From: Bacteroidia bacterium
Lineage (GTDB): Bacteria > Bacteroidota > Bacteroidia > Bacteroidales > UBA5342
DNA: 6,747 bases
Direction of reading: 5' to 3'
NCBI GenBank assembly: GCA_030433225.1
Contig: JAUIMD010000109.1
Location: 1 to 6,747, forward strand
In this document: piece by piece, positions 5,847 to 6,747 of the stretch
Layout of the letters: each line of letters opens with the position of its first letter
Position numbering within the stretch: the stretch's first letter is position 1
The notes under the pieces: model-generated
What the model saw: only the letters and a program-made list of their open reading frames with translations
What the model was told of the DNA's origin: nothing
Databases searched by the model: none
Made by a program: the position numbers and the translations under genes

Positions 5847-6747
5847 ATGCCGAACAAAGACAAACAACAACGTCGATGGGTAGCATTGGCCATGATTACC
5901 GTACTGATTGCCCTCGGTTTTATGTTCAATACCCTGGATGCTTTTGCGCAAACCGCACCGGCAGTGCATGATGTAACTGCGGGGGAAGGATTGCTGCAAT
6001 TCTGGCAATTTACAGGTTTTGCCAACGCCCATTACACCAACTTTATAATGATAGCCGTTGGGCTGTTTTTTATATTTCTGGCCATAAAATACGATTATGA
6101 GCCCTTGCTGCTTGTACCTATTGGTACCGGGGTAATTTTAGGAAACATTCCCTTTTTGGCCGGATACAAAATTGGTTTGTACGAGGAAGGATCAGTACTG
6201 AATTACCTTTATTTTGGCGTAAAACAAGGGGTTTATCCACCATTAATTTTCCTGGGTATCGGGGCCATGACCGACTTTTCGTCGCTTATATCCAACCCCA
6301 AATTATTTCTGCTGGGAGCCTCTGCTCAAATTGGCATTTTTGCCACCTTTTTGGGTGCTGCAGCACTGGGCTTTAGCGGACAGGAAGCTGGTGCCATAGG
6401 GATTATTGGGGGAGCGGATGGACCTACGGCCATCTTTTTATCCAGTAAACTGGCGCCTCATTTAATGGGTGCCATCGCTATTGCCGCGTACTCGTATATG
6501 GCGCTTGTACCGGTAATTCAGCCGCCCATCATGCGCCTGCTTATTCCTAAAAAGGAGCGCCTCATTCGCATGAAACCACCGCGTGCAGTATCCAAAACCG
6601 AAAAAGTAATTTTCCCGATTTTATGCCTGCTGCTTACCACGTTCATCTCGCCATCGGCTTTGCCGCTGCTGGGGATGCTGTTTTTTGGTAACCTGCTGAA
6701 AGAATCGGGAGTAACCGAGCGCCTGGCAGACACGTCGCGCAATGCCC
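5847..6747 (+). CDS. mmdB: Sodium-pumping decarboxylase beta subunit, 3' partial
   Basis: The frame opens at ATG 5847 and stays open to the right edge (300 codons seen), so the C-terminal part is missing. It is a polytopic membrane protein of the OadB/MmdB/GcdB family, which decarboxylates carboxybiotin and exports Na+. Helix-rich sequence starts near residue 65 (NFIMIAVGLFFIFLAI), followed by YEPLLLVPIGTGVILGNIP (84-102), a family hallmark. The re-entrant region GGADGPTAIF (188-197) supplies Asp191, matching Asp203 of Klebsiella OadB. Tyr217 in AAYSYMALVPVIQPP (213-227) matches Tyr229. The later Na+-path residues (Asn373, Ser382, Arg389 in Klebsiella numbering) lie beyond the window. Unlike Klebsiella OadB, it has about 50 extra N-terminal residues with a signal-peptide-like segment ending in AFA-Q (35). 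Oxaloacetate or glutaconyl-CoA variants cannot be excluded from this subunit alone; mce and mmdA make methylmalonyl-CoA most likely. Confidence 0.94.
   Translation, partial: MPNKDKQQRRWVALAMITVLIALGFMFNTLDAFAQTAPAVHDVTAGEGLLQFWQFTGFANAHYTNFIMIAVGLFFIFLAIKYDYEPLLLVPIGTGVILGNIPFLAGYKIGLYEEGSVLNYLYFGVKQGVYPPLIFLGIGAMTDFSSLISNPKLFLLGASAQIGIFATFLGAAALGFSGQEAGAIGIIGGADGPTAIFLSSKLAPHLMGAIAIAAYSYMALVPVIQPPIMRLLIPKKERLIRMKPPRAVSKTEKVIFPILCLLLTTFISPSALPLLGMLFFGNLLKESGVTERLADTSRNA

Noticed and set aside
5613..6032. Minus-strand open frame of 139 codons across mmdC and the start of mmdB
   Set aside because: It lies antisense to two clear genes, its product is low-complexity and Ser/Pro/Cys-rich, and it spans a gene junction. 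It is a shadow frame.
1..6747. CRISPR array, tRNA or rRNA genes, insertion sequences
   Set aside because: I saw no regularly spaced repeats, no cloverleaf-like sequence, no transposase and no terminal inverted repeats.

Overview
The window looks like a chromosomal segment of a Bacteroidota organism, most likely an environmental or gut-type member of the Bacteroidales/Marinilabiliales group. Three things point there. Two intergenic regions carry the Bacteroidota-type -7 element (TAnnTTTG). Genes are preceded by A/T-rich leaders with no clear Shine-Dalgarno sequence. The gene content (a DUF3078-like outer-membrane protein, and an epimerase followed by a four-subunit acyl-CoA decarboxylase set) is typical of that phylum. 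The species cannot be fixed from the sequence alone.

Left part (1-2762): a DUF3078-like beta-strand-rich protein, cut at the left edge, runs rightward. It converges on a small two-helix membrane protein of unknown function on the minus strand (1481-1894). A 130-base divergent intergenic region with promoter-like elements for both directions separates that gene from an NfsA/FRP-type nitroreductase (2025-2762). A 264-base gene-free stretch follows; its right end holds a good Bacteroidota promoter (2938-2967).

Right part (3027-6747): five tightly packed co-directional genes form an evident operon: methylmalonyl-CoA epimerase (mce), carboxyltransferase alpha subunit (mmdA), a small OadG-family membrane anchor, a biotin carrier protein (mmdC), and the polytopic beta subunit (mmdB/oadB). 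The last is cut by the right edge and has no stop codon in the window. No biotin carboxylase gene lies among them. Together they read as a sodium-pumping methylmalonyl-CoA decarboxylase with its epimerase. Methylmalonyl-CoA mutase, encoded elsewhere, would make (R)-methylmalonyl-CoA from succinyl-CoA. Mce would convert it to the (S) form. MmdA would move the carboxyl group to biotin on MmdC. The membrane beta subunit would release CO2 while exporting Na+. The net result is propionyl-CoA for the succinate-propionate pathway, with energy conserved as a sodium gradient.

I do not see a plainly new biological system here. The points most worth checking are a signal-peptide-like N-terminal extension on the beta subunit, an Ile at the acyl-CoA specificity position of MmdA, the unidentified 137-residue membrane protein, and the promoter arrangement in the two intergenic regions.
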